From Nematopogon swammerdamellus (Eukaryota; Arthropoda; Insecta; Lepidoptera; Adelidae), in assembly GCA_946902875.1 (NCBI GenBank), contig OX336345.1, positions 9,145,395-9,209,394 on the forward strand: DNA of 64,000 nucleotides, written 5' to 3'. Below are positions 38,040 through 50,075 of this stretch, piece by piece (positions within the stretch are counted from its first letter, which is position 1; each line of letters opens with the position of its first letter). The notes beneath the pieces are model-generated. The model had not been told where the DNA came from. It saw only the letters and a program-made list of their open reading frames with translations, and did not search any database. The translations under genes were made by a program, and so were the position numbers.

Positions 38040-38112
38040 AAAAAAAACATACGAAAGTGGGATTCGAACCCCGAACCATCAACTCTTTAGGCTGATAGCG
38101 ACAAACTACGCT
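38040..38112 (-). tRNA. tRNA-like sequence, probable pseudogene or SINE head
   Basis: On the minus strand there is a D-arm-like 'agcgtagtttgtcgct', an anticodon-arm-like 'tcagcctaaagagttga' (five pairs, loop CTAAAGA) and a B box 'ggggttcgaatccc', followed by a long T run. The acceptor stem does not pair well. Confidence 0.35.
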
Positions 38113-38832
38113 AAATGTGACTTGAACGTGCGAAGCGAAATTAGCAGTCGCATGGTACATTATGTAGAATTCCCGAATGCTCAAGGTCGTTGGCGTTTGT
38201 CACGGCCTTAAGCGACCTGTATGTAAGCCATCAAGCTGTTACTCAAACTGTATAAAACGATACATGCAAGCGTACATACATACATATTTACGTAAATACA
38301 TACATTGCATTACATTACACACATGCATACATACATAGGTATTAACTTAACTTATTAAAGGTCGTCACACCGATCACCGAACATATATTATGTCGACCTG
38401 TAGACTTTTCGACCTGTCGTCGCGTCGACCTATCGAATATATATTGAAAACAACATAATCCCTGACAAAAACAACAAAAACAATAGGTCACCCACATATG
38501 TATAATTATTATGAACAGTCTTCTCGTCTTCTACATGTAGTGTTTATATTCTGTGATCCTACGCCATCGCGAGCCATCGAGTTGTAAATTGTTCCACCCA
38601 AGTTATGAGCGTGCAAATTGATTAGAATTATGATCAACCCTTATATAGTTAAGGTACTTATAGAGCAGATTACCATAATTATTTAAGTTCAGAATGTAGT
38701 AAAGATTATCAGAACTATTTTCTCTCAACACTGAATAAGGGATATCTAGCGCGTTATAGTGAAGATGGGTTACCATTTAAAATTTATTACCCCATGTCAT
38801 GTGAAATACTAGTTAAAGTGAAACATACACAC

Positions 38833-39229
38833 AATATTAACCGGTGTGAAGTTAGCAGCCAAAATTAGCAGCCAAAAGAGGGTAATACAAAAAGTTACCA
38901 GCTTGGCACAAAATGTGCAGACCATGTAAACTACGAATAAACGAACACTGCAAATGGAATAATTCATGTACAACACTATTCCGAAAAGGATATAATAAAA
39001 TATCAGATGAAACATTGTAAATAAAAATAAAGTTGAGGTATCATTTCATGATTTTTTGATTTTGTTATATCCTTTTCGGAATAGTGTTGTACATGAATTA
39101 TTCCATTTGCAGTGTTCTGTATATTCGTAGTTTACATGTCTGCACATTTTGTGCCAAGCTGGTAACTTTTTGTATTACCCTCTTTTGGCTGCTAATTTTG
39201 GCTGCTAACTTCACAACGGTCAATATTAT
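38833..39229. repeat. Long inverted repeat, arms about 165 bp
   Basis: Left arm 38833-38997 ('ggtgtgaagttagcagccaa' to 'ccgaaaaggatata') pairs with right arm 39063-39229 ('tatatccttttcgg' to 'ggctgctaacttcacaacgg'), with a few small indels. The loop is about 65 bp. Confidence 0.85.
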
Positions 39230-39449
39230 GCAGATATACAAACGTATAGCTTTGGGATTAATATTGTAGGGAATAGAAGTACATTTTGTGTGGGGAGGTT
39301 GCCTTTGCTTCGTAAAAATTATTTCCAAAGACCACAGTTATGTAGCGAATAAGTCACGTGGAGCAAACGATGCGACGGAGGCGGATCGAGCCCGTGCAAA
39401 AGTGAGATGCAAATTATTTTTCGTGTGTTAATGTCATTGATTTTATTGA

Positions 39450-39885
39450 GACGGTTTTTAAGGTTCCGTATCCGTCGTACGGGACCCTATTACTAAGCCT
39501 AGGCCATCTGTCTGTCTGTCTATCTGCCTGCCTGTCTGTCTGTCTGTCCGTCCGTCTGTCCGTCTATCCGAGTGCGGTATCTCTTGAACCGTAATAGGTA
39601 GCCCGTTGAAATTTTCAAAGAATATGTGTTATTATAGCCGATACACGTAATAAAAATATGGGTTCACAGGGGTCCCCACACAATAAACTAAAAAGTGTAT
39701 GCGCGCCATCTACCAACAGTATGAAGAATTTTAACTAATCATTAATTTTAACTAATATGAAGCATTTCATAATACACGCCATACATGGCGTACACAAAAC
39801 ACAAATATATTGTGTGGTGGACGGTGGTACGGAAACCTCGGTGCGCGAGTCTGACTCGCACTTGGCGGCTTTTTATGTTCATAAT
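39450..39885 (+). repeat. GTTCCGT-family repeat with extra internal sequence
   Basis: It begins 'ttttaaggttccgtatccg', then 'gggaccctattactaagcct', a long CTGT/CCGT run, 'gaaccgtaataggtagcccg', and ends 'cgagtctgactcgcacttgg'. About 100 bp with 'gcgcgccatctacc' and 'acacgccatacatggcgt' is additional and related to 34362-34648. Confidence 0.8.
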
Positions 39886-42800
39886 TTAATTTACGTGAAC
39901 AATTTTTTTATGTTTAACACTAAACATATCATAACAAGGATGTCATCAGTAGCTAGAGACATTTATTTATTTTTAATGTTCAGAAAAAACCTTTTGGCTG
40001 TACCTACACACACACCGCACGCCACTCTGTGGCCTCTATCTAGTGCCCACCTACACTACATGCCAGGTAAATAATATCTTTACGAAACTAGAATCAGAAG
40101 AAAATTCAGCACCTGTCAAATCGTACATAGTATACGCGATTTTTTTCTTGAGAAATTGACTTCGAAATTAATGTAGGTACATTAAAACATCCTGTTTACG
40201 CTGAATTTTAATTAGTGTTTGAGAAATTATCGCAACAAAAAAGAATGTTCGTTAATTGAGTTTTCGTCGTCATTAAAAGCAGACCTTTTTAATTTTATAA
40301 ATCTTTGATGTTGCTCGTAGCGTCATTTTCACCACATTGGCACCTGTCGACAACAATCAATATTAAGATTAGCTGTATACTTCTTATAGTATAAAGCCTC
40401 TTTAATATGGATATTATCTAACTGTACTTAAATGATACCTACTGTAGGTATCTTATCTGTTATTGTAACAATAACAGATAGGTTACATACAATTTCTTTC
40501 CCCCTGTTAAATTCAATGGGACGATTGAATCAATCGATGATGGGACAATTCTATGAATTCATAACTAGAAACGTACCGCTTTGTCAACAGCTTGCTGGTA
40601 GATGGCGGTAAAAGCGATATCACCCACAACATAGCCAGTCCATCTCACTAGCAGAATTGTACAAACAACCTTATACAATACATAACGTCCAAAATATAAA
40701 TGTTCGACAAGTGGCCCCACACAACAGCTGCACACATACATTGCTGTACGCTTTTACTTGGCTTCTGAAACTGAATCTTCTGAGCACTGTGTCAGGCTAA
40801 TAGTTTCATAGTTTCACCCGAAGTGAGGAAGGCAAAGCGCAAATGTCGCACCGAGTATCGGCGGAGAGACAAGTCAGCTACGTATTACAGTCGCGGGGCT
40901 TAAGTGGTTCCTTAATTATATTACAGACTGGCGGCAGAGGGGTCCTTCCTAGCACCCAGCCCAGGCACCGAGACGAACCACTCCTTGCAGCCTTTCAGTT
41001 ATTGCAGAGGGTTAGCTGTGGATCCACTTTATTTCCTGATAAAATTAACGAGGCATTTTCTAAGACTAGACCGCAACTATTTGTTGGTGACGGGAATTAA
41101 TTTGTTAATAAATAAGAGCTTTTCCAGCTTGCTTCTGAAGTTTAGCTTCTTCTTGTATGTAGTTTTGCGAAGTTTTAAGACTTTTGCGTGTTTGTAAAGT
41201 CTGTAGATGTACCTATTAGCTGCTTCGTTTTGAACGATTGTTTGTCTAGTGTCGGTGGGTGTGGTTTAGCATCATTAGTTTGAATTAAACGAACTTTAGA
41301 ATTATCATTCGATGAGACAAGAACACCTTTTCAAGCATTATTTGAAAAGATGTAACGATTTAAGAAAGTTTTTTGTGTTCTGTAGGAAGAGCCAGAGTTC
41401 TATTCTTCGAAAAGACACAATAACGTGAAATTTAATTTCTCCACTTTTATTACAGTTTTTGTAGCACAGTGGGTTACGATAACCGATCGATGTACCAAAG
41501 TCGAAGCTGCTGATATAAAATTAAATACATTTTAAAATATCGAGAACTGTGCTCGAGAAATTTAATCAAACGTAGTATCCGCGCCGCCGCGCCGCCGTCT
41601 CGTTTCCATTAAAATCGTATTTATTTTTCTTCTTTTTCAGACGACAAAGGCAGTCTATTCCTGCCGCATATTGGCAAATAGAAAATCGAGAAAAATGCCA
41701 ACGAATCAGTCCACTAATTTATAAGCTGGCTAGCAGACTCTGAATGGTGCGTCTTTCGGGGTCCTAGTTTTAACTGACATAATGTTAAACCAACCACAAC
41801 GTCTTTCGGGTCATATAAAGTGCAACAAATAACTTCACGCGAGTTGCCTCTGCTGCGAAAGATAGTTCTAGGTTCGATGCTTTTCGGCGTTCATAACTTT
41901 TTATTTAGTTCGTTGTCTTTGTTTTTCTACTTTAGTAAATATTTGCATTTTCAAAATTAAAATCGCATGTAGATCACCGATACTAGGTTCTATTTCATCA
42001 AGTAAGGAAAAAAATTTCGTCAATTAAGTAAAGTTTAAGATTAAAGATATCTTTAAGAAGAAAGAAGAATGACTGGTTATGTGAGACTAAAAATAAAAAT
42101 GCCCAAAGTTCGTGAATTATTTTTCTACATTTCAACGAACTCGTAAAACATGAAAAAAAAGTCTGCACCTTTCAACGTAAGGGCGAAGTTGACGGTTCGC
42201 AATTTTCTGAGACAAAAGGTTTCTCTTCCAAACAATTACTTATTACGATTGATCACAGCTCACTGAATCCTTACACCAGAAACGAGCGAGTAAGGAAATC
42301 AGCAGTGAACGTACTGCAAAAGGTCAGAATTATTCGTGCCTTATGTAGCGAAACGGTGGAGCATTTTCCTAAGGTCCAGTGCTTTTGTTTTCTTTATTTG
42401 TCTGTCTCGCTTTGTTCCGATACGGTAGACCTATTTTACGATCGCTCTCTATTTTATTTACCTAATTATATATTTTATGTGGAGGTAAACTTATATGGAG
42501 GGCATGTATCGTGCGGGAACTAGTTGGCTGACTCGAACCGTGTAAATGAGCCTAAAGGTTTTATTGACGTGACTAACTTTCTGCTCGCCATGTTGTTTGT
42601 TAACTTTGAATGGTTACGATGCTCGTAGGTGGGTGGATCAACTTTTTTGTTTTTGGTACTTGTCTGGAAAAAGGATATTATATTGATAAATTCACCTTAT
42701 TTTAATAGTTATAGCAACGCTCAGATAAGTAATTGATCAATAAGAAAGAAGCTGCATAAAGAATATTGAGCAATTTTTTTTAAATATTGGCTACTCTGAG

Positions 42801-43114
42801 GACAAGCCCTTTTTTCCATACAAAACTGGGGACAAAATATTGTCCCCTGGGCCACCGCTAAAAATTTGGTTAATTTTTTATTTTTAAATAGTTCTCCACT
42901 TTTTTATCAATTGCCTATAAACCTAAGTATTTTATACATATTGATTTTCAACTAAGTAATACATTGCAATTACAATGCACAAAAGTTGATCCACCCAGGT
43001 ACTTAAAAACATAATATAAGTTTTAAGTAATACTTTGGCCCTTTTCGGCCGAGAAGCGCGCACTCGCTATGCATGAAAGAAGGAAATGGCTACGAAACGC
43101 ACTTAGCAGTCTTT
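39886..43114. other. Long stretch without a supported gene
   Basis: Short frames at 40843-41100 and 42305-42523 have no domain that I recognise and no reliable splice sites. I see no copies of the repeat families named elsewhere. A brief GC-rich 'cgccgccgcgccgccgt' lies near 41582. Confidence 0.45.
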
Positions 43115-43141
43115 TTAGGTTTCCGTATCCTGTACGGAAGC

Positions 43142-43182
<41 letters not shown>

Positions 43183-43400
43183 CTAATGCTGTATCTTTGG
43201 AACCTTAATAGGTAGCCGGTTGAAATTTTAACAGAATATGTGTGTTATTATGGCGGATATAACAACAAATATAAAAAAATAGAAAAAGTACAAAATTAAG
43301 GGGGGTACCCATACAAGAAACGTTTTTTTTTCAATGTGTTTTTTTTGGGGTGCGGAAACCTCGGTGCGCGAGTCCGACTCGCACTTGGCCGGTTTTTTAT
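43115..43400 (+). repeat. GTTCCGT-family repeat, complete reference copy
   Basis: 'ctttttaggtttccgtatcc', a CTGT run (43141-43180), 'ataggtagccggttgaaatt', 'tatggcggatataacaacaa', 'acccatacaagaaacg', and the end 'gcgagtccgactcgcacttg' with 'gccggttttttat'. Confidence 0.85.
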
Positions 43401-43457
43401 TTATACTGAACAGTCTTAGCCGCCGTGTTTTTTTTTTTCACCGCGCAGAAAACAGTA

Positions 43458-43916
43458 TATACAGGGTGTAAAAACGGCGAGTACATTAAATTTAGGAAAT
43501 GATTATTGGGATCAAGAGTAACAAAAAAAGTCAAATAACTTTTTTCTGAATTCCCTTTAAATAAAAAGTTACAGTTTTCATACAAACTAATTGATTATTT
43601 TAGTGTAAAAATGATCTAATGACAACAGGGCGGCGCGGAGGGGGGAAGAGCGGGTGAGACGTTAGCGCCTCGGACGGAGGTGTTGGCGGGAGGGGCGGGG
43701 GTTAGCTTTGTGAGTGGAGGAATGGAGGTCGGCAGGCGGAGGGTGCGGAGCGGCAACAATGCGTTAAATTACACTAGACGAAAACATACATTTCAAAAAT
43801 TCATATCTCGAAAACAAGACACTTTAGCGAAAAACTTTATTTGCTTTTTTGTCTAGGAGAAACATGAGGATTGCGCTGGCGAAATTAATGTACTCGCCGT
43901 TTTAACACCCTGTATA
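43458..43916. mobile_element. Non-autonomous DNA transposon with 32-bp terminal inverted repeats
   Basis: 43458-43489 starts 'tatacagggtgtaaaaacgg' and 43885-43916 is its complement with one mismatch in 32. The 459-bp element has a GC-rich middle and no transposase. The TACAGGGTG-type end is common to several arthropod MITE groups. I cannot assign a superfamily. Confidence 0.85.
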
Positions 43917-45899
43917 GTGTGGCAGTGAGATGAAATGCTAGAAAGTGAATTGGCAATGCCGAGCCATCTAGTGGGCGTCAATAGAACTGTTTGATGTTAT
44001 GACGGGAGGCGCCTAGATGATTGATTTTATTGAAAGGCACAGACCGAGTCGCCTCGCTCAACAGATTCCGATGTTACGACGGCCGTCTGGGCTCTTTTAT
44101 TGAGAGGCACAGAAAGAACGTTTATTTTTCCCTGATGTTCGCCGCGCGAGACTAACGCGTCCAATATATTTTTTGATCGATAAAACGAATTGAAGCATTA
44201 CGTGCGGGATTGAGGTGAGTCGGTCGAAAGTCAGTTTTATATTGGGCTTAAGAAGTTATTTGATTGGTTATCTATGCAAACAGGATAAAAATTTATCATT
44301 AAAGTAAAAGTGATAATATAAGTTATTGTTATGTACAAAAAAAATGAAATAGTTGCGTAGTAGCTGCGCATGATTTAACAGGACTTTCATGTTAATGTTT
44401 TGCGCGAAACAGTTAAATATCATACACCAATTGACGAAAATGTTGTAATCTTTTTTAAACTGGCTCATCCTTACGGAAGAGCAAAGGTCGTTTCAACGTG
44501 CTGAACGAAACACAGCGACTGCCAAAATGCGCAAAGGTGTAACATTACTCGGAGGCGGTATTTTTTGTTAAGATCCAGCAGTACAAACAATCAGTTTCTC
44601 CCGATCGATGCTTCTCGTAAACGGAGGATGTAAGTGCAGAATCAATAAATAATTTACTGTAGGCGTAATATTAATAAAATAGATAACACTCTCCTTGACG
44701 GCAGATTTTTTAATATTATGAAAAATTACGTGACTGACACGATGAACGGCATAGAAACATGGGTTTTCCGAATTTTCGAGAGTATGATTTGCGATTTTTT
44801 TCTATGGTGTCAAATCAATTCTATTGCATTTTAGGCTCATTGCAAGAAGCGGTATATGTTTGTAGAAAGCCATGTATTTTTTCTAACATAATACTTACAA
44901 TGGTTTACGAGAAACACCAAACGGGAGAAACCGATTGTTGGTACTGCTTAGTCTTAACAACCAGTCGCGTTCATTCATAAATACATGAAGTATTTCAATA
45001 CGAGCGCTTGATGATATATTTTAGAATAGGTATAAATTTATAGAATATAGATTGATTAATAAAATTTTCGCCTTTTCAGTCTTCACCTGAAATTCAACAC
45101 ATATTCAGCGTTGAATAAAAGTTAAATACGCGAAGTTTTGACATCAGACGAACTATACTAGACGTGGTACCGTGCATTCGCTCCGAGGATTCAATTCCGT
45201 CGTCGTTGCCAAAGTTTTAGCACGCGAGAATATCCCATCTCGCGACAGAGGAACCGGTGCATTTGGTCCCGTCCCCGTCTAACGCCGCCGTCGCTCCTAA
45301 GCAGGTCTGAAAAATGCAAAGCCTTTTCCTAAGTATTTACTTGAGCCACTCCTTCAGGATTGTTATCTGGGCGGGGGACGGAGGATCGCAGGCTCGGCCG
45401 GACAGCGCAAATCGATTTCACAATTCTTGCAGCCTTTGTGGCGTGGACCGAATAAATCGCCCTCGTCGGCGGAGTGCCATGCTTTAGATGTGGCGAGGAG
45501 TGCGAATAGGGGGATTAAAGACAAATTTACCGTAGGAGGTTTTTTTAATTCATTTAAATTTCTTATCTGATTATGAAAAGGACTATTTATTTAGTATCAA
45601 TAGATCACAATTTTAGTGGTAACAATGCACAAATAAGATCATGTTAAGTACTCTCGTATATCCCGTATACTCGTGCTCGTAGGTACTTTGGTTTTTTGGC
45701 AAAAATGGTCAGTTACTGTAATTGGAAGGACTGATGATTTCAGTCCGGAAATGGAATTCATATACAGATATGTCTCCGTCTCAAAACCTTCTGCTAAAGA
45801 AAGTATCGGAAAGTTAATAAACAGGTTTTTAGCTCAGATGTGAACTTACATAATATAGTATATATACAATACATTTCAAACTCAGGTGTCTGAATATAA
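43917..45899. other. Long stretch without a supported gene
   Basis: A frame at 44759-44980 has no recognisable domain. 45130-45500 is less AT-rich than average but shows no convincing exon. Confidence 0.4.
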
Positions 45900-46822
45900 A
45901 GAAAGCCGCCAAGTGCGAGGCGGACACGCGCACCGAGGGTTCCGTACCGCCGCACAATATAATTGTGTTGTGTTTACAAAAATAATTGTGTTTTCGAAAA
46001 TAACGAAACGCCTAAATCAAAACTACAGCAACAGTTTGATTGTCATGCAAACCGTTGATTTTTGAAGTTCTATAAAGAATAATATTGTTTGCCGCAACCT
46101 ATTAAAACCGAAATTTTAGATTTAGAAACCTAAATAAAAATGTTAAAAGAGAGAATGGGGGGTCGTGGGACGGTCATATTTTGCAATTTTTTTACTATAT
46201 TGTCACTGAACTTAAATTTACTGGGACCAAAATGATACCCTATGCCAAATTTCCAGTAGGTCCCATCGTCCCGTAACCGTCGGTAATGTAGACGGGGATG
46301 ATGGCACAAAAGTTCACGAATATGTTCCCAATGTCCACGCTCCCTCTAATAGCAATTTTGCCGCTTAGAACTGACAAAAAAAAAAATTAAGTGGCACTCT
46401 GTGCGGTACTACCATTGTTGCCTGAACAAGAAATTTTTAATGGCTGGTCCTAAATAGCTGCTGATAGTCCCAACGACACGCAAACCAAGGCGTTTTCAAA
46501 ATATATGTTATTATGACAGTGGATGCGTGAGGACTTCGTGAAGGTGTGGTGCGCATTTGGGGAACGTCATCGCACCACAAATGCTTTGGAAGCTTGGCAT
46601 CACAAACTACATAAGATGATGGGAAAAAAAATCCCAACATTACAGAAATACTCAATATTCTGTACGCAGACGCATCCTTCTACGAAGTACGAACGCAACA
46701 AATACCAAATTTCAAGTTTTTACGTTGCTTTGTTTTCAAGCATAACCTGTGACAGGCGAACGGATACGAGAGTGATCTATAAGAGTTCCGTTTGTATCTT
46801 TTAAGTTACGGAACCCTAAAAA
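45900..46822 (-). mobile_element. Long GTTCCGT-family member carrying a MULE-transposase-like fragment
   Basis: The left edge 'gccgccaagtgcgaggcgga' and 'cgcgcaccgagggttccgta' is the reverse of the family's 3' end. The right edge 'gttacggaaccctaaaaag' is the reverse of its 5' end. Between them lies about 870 bp instead of the usual ~240 bp, including the fragment at 46500-46720. It is either one long element or a nested insertion. Confidence 0.5.
46500..46720 (+). pseudogene. MULE-like transposase C-terminal fragment
   Basis: The frame from 46523 reads 'VWCAFGERHRTTNALEAWHH' and 'LHKMMGKKIPTLQKY'. The pattern 'RTTN..E.WH..L....GK..P.L' is typical of the C-terminal part of MULE/FLYWCH-associated transposases in animals. 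The rest of the transposase is absent. Confidence 0.55.
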
Positions 46823-47169
46823 GATCAAAGGAATTTCCGCGTTAATAATAAAGTTGGATTAAGGAGGCCGCGTCGCCCTGCGGTCTTGGTTTATTAATTC
46901 TATTTGGAAACCTACTGCGACCCTACTTGGGAGTGAATCAGATTACGTGTCAAATATGCTTAAATTGGAGAAACTTGGAGCCAAGTTAATGTCAATTTAC
47001 GAAGGCAGAGAATTTTGAAGCCGCCAATGTGTTGACCAAGTAAGCCAAATGTTTTAGTTTCATCTTGCTCTTACAATCAAATTAATATTATGAATTCATG
47101 AATGAGGTGAATGCTATGAGAGAAATGTTTATGGTTATATAACCACGAATTAAATAAATTAAATAAATG

Positions 47170-47209
47170 ATCGATTATCATTCAGACCATGGTCTGAATG
47201 ATAATCGAT
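47170..47209. other. Perfect 40-bp palindrome
   Basis: The half site 'atcgattatcattcagacca' is followed directly by its exact complement, with no loop. CCATGG is at the centre. Confidence 0.95.
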
Positions 47210-47231
47210 AATGGATTTTTATTCGATAATC

Positions 47232-47483
47232 GATTTAGTCTTTGTAGTCAGAACTCTGAGCAAAATTGTTAATCTTGCTCACAAGTTGTGTTTTCGATAA
47301 ACTGTGGGCGGTGTTATTATGTGGCTAGTCATTAAAATACTTGCATTAATATGTATGAAAAAAAATTGCCTGCGAAGTTCCTTGCCGGTTCCTCTTAGTA
47401 GTGTAATCGAACCGGATAGAAGGAATTGTGACAAGTTTGAGCCCCATTTTACTGCCGTGAATGACCAATAAACAATCCACAAT
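47232..47483 (+). repeat. Dispersed repeat 'Y', copy 2
   Basis: 'agtctttgtagtcagaactc', 'ttattatgtggctagtcatt', 'tgcgaagttccttgccggtt' and 'accaataaacaatcc'. Confidence 0.75.
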
Positions 47484-49054
47484 ATTTAACCTAATTTAGG
47501 TTTTTGAATTTTCCGAATTTGCGTCACGATCACCAAGGCACAAGGATAGATTACAGGAACTATAGATAAATAAAATCGTTAACAAACCTAAAATTAGTGC
47601 TTCTTCTAAAAGTTTAAAAGGACACACTAGCCCGGATAAAGCCGCAGTCGTAGAGTGATTGGACGATATTTATTACGTCATTTCGGAGCGGAGAAGAAAT
47701 GACTGCGCTACTTTGCTCAACTTCAAATAAACTTCCAAGCGAATTTTTTCCTTTTTACCGCGGTCTAAAGTTCAAATTTGAACCGCTAGATATATAACGA
47801 AAGTCGTCAAAGATATTAGGAAAGTCTTATAGCCAATCGAGCTAAATGAGATATCGTTAGAAAAGTTTGAAACTTTCAGGTTATCTTTAGTTAGTTCCGC
47901 ATATAATTTCTTGCTACTAGTGAGGTGTTTCATTTAGTAACTGTAATAAATAAAGGCAATATAGAGTAAACTATGAGTTCAAGCTAAGTATATAATATCT
48001 TATTATTTTATGGTAAGCGCGATCTGTGGCACCGAGCTAAAGGCGACTAACGACGCCCACGAATATTCGGTCGATTTGGTTGTTAGGGGTTGGAAAGCAA
48101 AATGTAGGTACTTGCTCAATTTGTTGACACGTATTTACAATTATCGTTTTTTATTCGTTTCGTTATTTACAATTTGCGTTTCCTTGGGATTGCAATTGAG
48201 TTATGGATATCCCACAGGGAGAACGGAACATACGTCCAAAAGAAGAAGAGGATAGAGAAAATTCCTTTTATTTTGAGATTATTTATGCATTTAATACGTA
48301 CGTTTGAATATTACGATTTTCATAAATTAATGATACATCAACAAAAAACCGGAAAATAAATTAAAAAAAAAAACAAAATAAAAAATAATTTTGTGAATCA
48401 AGGTTTCAGCAATCGTAAGTATTAGGTAGGTACCCACCCACATTATGGATATAAAACTAGTTCTGGTTTTTCGAGTTTTTTTTTATTTTTAGAAAATTTT
48501 GGAAAAAATTAAGCACGTAGTAACGAATGATCTATAGATTTTATGTACACAAATTATATAGTTGTATGTATTGAACGGGATTAAACGGAATAAAAATGTG
48601 GTATATTTGAGGAGAAGAATATATATACGTACCTAGTCTTAGTAATAAGTTATATTTCAAATAATCCGTCGACAACTGTACAAATGAACTTTTGATGGGA
48701 AATCCTAAATAAGCAACGAAATTCGCGGCGAACTCGGCCGTTCATCGGCTTAAGAATTCAATTTAGATTTATTGATTTAACTCTTTTTCTGAAATGAGAT
48801 TCAATAATTAATTACTTTTATTTATTAAACGCACATCATCGACATTTGGATCTGAACGAAATGGAAATAAGGTTCTCCTTCTCGTCGCCGTATCAGTCCT
48901 ATCTGTCACACGTCTGATGCCTGTTCCGCAATAAAACAATCTTTTAAAACAAGATTTTCAATACGCAGATCACAGAGAGCGGATAAGAAGAGAGATAATT
49001 TTGAGATTTACAATATAAATACATATATATTATATTATAATATACATACACAGC
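47484..49054. other. Long stretch without a supported gene
   Basis: AT-rich. 48014-48080 ('gaatattcggtcg') has a faint resemblance to the jockey 3' fragments. I see nothing else. Confidence 0.4.
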
Positions 49055-49250
49055 GTCACGCCTGTTTCCCAGTGGGGTAGGCAAAGACAACGCAACTCCA
49101 CGTGCCACGATCCTGACACACCTCTGCCGCCTCTTCCACTCTCATAATGTTCTTCATACATGCTCGTCGGTTACGGGTACTTGACCCTTTTTGAGTACAT
49201 GCCAGATCTGGTCTAGGTACGTGCGTCTAGGGCGACCCGAGTCTTCCACT
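49055..49250 (-). pseudogene. LINE ORF C-terminal fragment
   Basis: On the minus strand two frames give 'STRNRRACMKNIMRVEEAAE', 'VCQDRGTW' and 'FAYPTGKQA'. These resemble the conserved end ('STRNRRACM...VDEA..VC.DR..W') of a widespread lepidopteran LINE reading frame. Interrupted, so dead. Confidence 0.5.
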
Positions 49251-49889
49251 CACATATATTACAATATATTAGTAATATATTTTGATAAACTGTACCTTAA
49301 CTGTAATTTATTATGCAAAATTTCCAACTATTAAGCTATTCATATTCATTGTACAGTTGATATAAGGTAGAAATTCCTATTACATTCTTTGAGATGTCCA
49401 TGTGTTTTAACTTAGCTGTAGTTTCTCTGCGAGTAGTTATTTCGCTGTTTGCAGATTCGTTATGATCTTGACATATCTAAATACATTCGCATTGAGTTGG
49501 GTCGCCAGTGTTAACTAAACATGGCCGGGATATTAGAGTGGCAGCGGGGCGTCGAGGTGAAGGCAGGGGCGGTGAAGCTTCTCCTTCGAAGCAACGAGGA
49601 GGTTGGGCGGGCCCGGCGAATAAAAATTGGATTTCTATTCTGTACAGCGTTCGGCGGCTGCGGTGTCAAAATAGATAAGAGAGGAGCCTACTCGCAGGAG
49701 TCAAGAGAAAATCTAATTAATCGACGGGCAGGTCCCTATTACTGCGGCAGAGAGTAGTGACCGTTCCTCCCCGGAGATTTCGGTTTTATCAGTGTCGGCT
49801 GGACTTTAAATCTAGCGGCTAACGTTTTTTGAATGCAAGTCTAGCAAAAACTGTGCCTTTTGAAATTTTATTTTTATTTATTTTGCTAC

Positions 49890-50075
49890 TTTTTTAGGGT
49901 TACGGTACCTTCAAAAGAAGAAAAAACGGAACCCTTATAGGGTCACTCTTACGTTTGTCTGTCTGTATGTCTGTCACAGCTTATTTTCTCCGAATCTACT
50001 GGTATAGAGTATGTACGCTGTTTTCGAAATTCGTTCATTTCAACGAATTCTAATTTTGGGGGTCAAATTAGAAAG
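49890..50075 (+). repeat. Dispersed repeat 'Z', copy 2
   Basis: 'ttttttagggttacggtacc', 'cggaacccttatagggtcac', 'gtttgtctgtctgtatgtct' and 'cacagcttattttctccgaa'. Confidence 0.65.

Noticed and set aside
38040..38112. A functional tRNA gene on the minus strand
   Set aside because: The anticodon arm and B box are fair but the acceptor stem does not pair.
38809..39269. Two hydrophobic frames with 'FCAKLVTFCITLFWLL' as paired small membrane proteins
   Set aside because: They are the two arms of one inverted repeat read in opposite directions.
40843..41100. An 85-codon frame as a small gene
   Set aside because: No domain, no conserved features and no splice or promoter signal that I can defend.
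48010..48255. An 81-codon frame as a gene
   Set aside because: The start overlaps a faint jockey-type 3' repeat and the rest has no domain.
49521..49757. A 78-codon frame starting MAGILEWQRGVEVK
   Set aside because: Composition is gene-like but there is no recognisable family and no exon boundaries. It needs transcript evidence.
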